Source of the DNA: DATBLE01 sp046734415
GTDB taxonomy: Bacteria; Actinomycetota; Thermoleophilia; Gaiellales; Gaiellaceae
Length of the DNA stretch: 5,701 bases
NCBI GenBank assembly: GCA_046734415.1
Contig: JBKPRD010000177.1
Coordinates: forward strand, 1-5,701
Reading direction: 5' to 3'
A model generated the notes under the pieces. That model did no database searches. It worked only from the letters and a program-made list of their open reading frames with translations, and was not told where the DNA came from. This document shows positions 4,108 through 5,701 of the stretch, in pieces. The position numbers and the translations under genes are program-made. Positions within the stretch are counted from its first letter, which is position 1. The number at the start of each line of letters is the position of its first letter.

Positions 4108-5701
4108 ATGAAACGCCGATACTCAGTCGTCATCGCAGGATGGGTCGCCCTCACGGCATTGCTGCTTCCGGCGAGCGCTCACGCATTCACCCTCGCCCGG
4201 ACCTGCGCCGGTGACGGCGTCCCGCCGGGAGGTCTTCCGCAGACCGTCACGGCGACCGCCACCCCGACGGAGAACGGGACGTACTCCGTGAACGTGTCGA
4301 ACTGCTGCTGCGTCCAGGTATCGGAGTGCAATCCGGCTCCCACGAACCCTTCTTCGAAGTGCCAGCGAGGAGGTCGGGGCACGCTGTCGGTTGCGGGCAT
4401 CGGCGACGACGCCGGATGCCCCTTCTTCACGTGCAACCTCTCGGATCAGACGGAGGTGATCCAGGACCAGTACGACGGAAGCTGTCATCCGGAGGTCGGG
4501 TTCTGGTTCTCGAGACCGACGGAGATACCGAACGGCGTCGACGACGACTGCGACGGGTTCATCGACGACGAGCAGTGCGACAACGTCGACAACGACGGCG
4601 ACGGCCTCCTCAACGAGGATCCCGGCTCCTGCCTGCTTGAGATCGCTGCCGTACCGGTTGGCTGGCAACGTCCGCTGAGCGAGTTCCGCAGCTTCGCAAC
4701 CGCGGTGTTCAACAATTTCCTCGCGCAAGTGGGTGTGACGTCGTGCAGCGACAACTTCCATCTCGACGTGCTGGACGGTGTGAACCTCCCGGCCCCGACC
4801 TGTTCTTCTTCCCAGGATTGCGGGATTGCGTCTGTCCGAAACGCGTTCACGGCCCAGTACGGCCTCACCAAGCAAGCCAACTATGACGTCGTGGCCGCAT
4901 TCGTCGATCATGACGTCTGCGGCCTGACCGCCGGCTGCAGCGACAATGCAAAGTTCGTCTGGATCGAAGCCAAGGGCGATCTGCTCGACGAGCAGAAGAA
5001 CGAGGTGTTCTCGCACGAGGTGGGGCACTTCCTCCACTTGGCCGACGAGTACTGCAGCAAGCCGGCCGGCTCCACCGATGCCCGGTGCAGCCCGAGGACC
5101 GGCGCGCCGAACCCGCTCACCGCGGATCTCGGTTGCGATCCCAGTAGCGGCGGCGGCTGCTGCAATACCTCGAAGTTCCCGAAGACATGTAGCCAGGTCG
5201 ACTACGGTGTGTGCTGCGAGGGCAACCTGGCCTTCGACCATTCCGCGATCGGTGGGCGCTCCATCATGGCGTACGCCAACGCCACGCGACCGCGAGGCTA
5301 CGACAAGAGCAGCCTCGACTACATCAGGTCCCCGTCGAACCCGCGCTCCGCAACGAACCCGAACGGCCAGGCTCCCCTCACATGCGACTTCGCGTACACC
5401 GGAGCGAAGCCGGTCGTCTATGCGGACGTCGACGTCACGCCGAGCGGAACCATGACGCTCAACAGCGCGGTGATGACGTTCGGCCGGACGGCGCTCGGCG
5501 GTCCCGGCCAGTCCGGCGACATGTCGATCCGGCTCAGCACGAGTCAGGGAATGCTGCTCGAGGACTTCTTCGTCCCAGAGTTCACCGGGACCGACCCCCA
5601 GTCCCTCGGCGTGGACTACTCGGGCATCACCTGGGCGAAGGTGAACCACATGGTTATCGCGGCGATGCCCCAAGGGATGCCCGCGACGGAGCCCGTGAAG
5701 C
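4108..5701 (+). CDS. Secreted cysteine-rich zinc metalloprotease with Asp-rich metal-binding repeats, 3' end beyond the window
   Basis: The plus strand is open from ATG 4108 to the window edge, giving 531 residues. Residues 1-26 are a classic Sec signal peptide: MKRR, a hydrophobic core, and an AHA site with cleavage predicted after 26. Residues 33-126 are cysteine-rich, including a CCC triplet at 67-69. Residues 141-175 contain NGVDDDCDGFIDDEQC and DNDGDGLLNEDP, the Asp-rich pattern of the MopE-like putative metal-binding family, probably calcium sites. The catalytic helix is HEVGHFLHLADEY (303-315): zinc ligands H303 and H307, catalytic E304, and D313 as likely third ligand. SIMAY (385-389) is a candidate Met-turn, M387. 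HExGHxxxxLxDEY resembles M64 (IgA-peptidase-type) enzymes, and HExxHxxxxxD also recalls snapalysin. Eight cysteines lie between the zinc motif and the Met-turn. The part after about 430 looks beta-rich. The substrate is unknown, and family assignment below clan level is an inference. Confidence 0.88.
   Translation, partial: MKRRYSVVIAGWVALTALLLPASAHAFTLARTCAGDGVPPGGLPQTVTATATPTENGTYSVNVSNCCCVQVSECNPAPTNPSSKCQRGGRGTLSVAGIGDDAGCPFFTCNLSDQTEVIQDQYDGSCHPEVGFWFSRPTEIPNGVDDDCDGFIDDEQCDNVDNDGDGLLNEDPGSCLLEIAAVPVGWQRPLSEFRSFATAVFNNFLAQVGVTSCSDNFHLDVLDGVNLPAPTCSSSQDCGIASVRNAFTAQYGLTKQANYDVVAAFVDHDVCGLTAGCSDNAKFVWIEAKGDLLDEQKNEVFSHEVGHFLHLADEYCSKPAGSTDARCSPRTGAPNPLTADLGCDPSSGGGCCNTSKFPKTCSQVDYGVCCEGNLAFDHSAIGGRSIMAYANATRPRGYDKSSLDYIRSPSNPRSATNPNGQAPLTCDFAYTGAKPVVYADVDVTPSGTMTLNSAVMTFGRTALGGPGQSGDMSIRLSTSQGMLLEDFFVPEFTGTDPQSLGVDYSGITWAKVNHMVIAAMPQGMPATEPVK

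Noticed and set aside
3947..4111. Possible 54-residue small gene whose stop overlaps the protease start (ATGA)
   Set aside because: It has no ribosome-binding site and no recognisable features. The overlap with a start codon can easily occur by chance. A leader peptide cannot be excluded but is not supported.
4123..5673. 516-codon open frame on the minus strand, opposite the protease gene
   Set aside because: It is rich in Arg, Val and Ala without motifs. The plus strand encodes a signal peptide, a zinc-binding helix and Asp-rich repeats with a good ribosome-binding site.

Overview
The window is GC-rich DNA with four recognisable protein genes. Two of them run off the edges. From left to right: (1) on the minus strand, the first 439 residues of an FAD-dependent oxidase of the alkyl-dihydroxyacetonephosphate synthase (AGPS) type, cut by the left edge; (2) a 2.1 kb insertion element with near-perfect 24-bp terminal inverted repeats, carrying an IS256-family transposase and, unusually, a second gene of the RibD-C/dihydrofolate-reductase-like family; (3) about 470 bp of intergenic DNA that looks AT-richer than its surroundings; (4) on the plus strand, the first 531 residues of a secreted, cysteine-rich zinc metalloprotease with calcium/metal-binding Asp-rich repeats, cut by the right edge.

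No gene here fixes the taxon. The Asp-rich MopE-like repeat, a cysteine-rich secreted protease and an AGPS-type oxidase together fit a high-GC environmental bacterium of the former deltaproteobacterial type (Myxococcota, Binatota or similar). The transposase is close in wording to elements common in Actinobacteria, but it is mobile and says little about the host.

The most interesting point is the layout of the element. Both terminal repeats can be read directly (1503-1526 and 3610-3633, 22 of 24 bases matching). They enclose both the transposase and the DHFR-like gene, and no copy of the repeat is seen just after the transposase stop, where an ordinary IS256 element would end. The DHFR-like gene therefore appears to be a passenger. 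It has its own strong ribosome-binding site and a perfect 8-bp inverted repeat in the 62-bp gap between the two genes. The transposase start is embedded in a potential long hairpin that would cover its ribosome-binding site, a plausible brake on transposition.

Outside the element, a minus-strand reading frame ends 57 bases upstream of the AGPS-type gene and is entered from within the element's left end. It may be the tail of a gene cut by the insertion. Similar GGGGTCCC-type motifs lie in opposite orientation on either side of the element. No tRNA, rRNA, CRISPR array or convincing terminator was seen. The outer genes have no evident functional link to each other or to the element.
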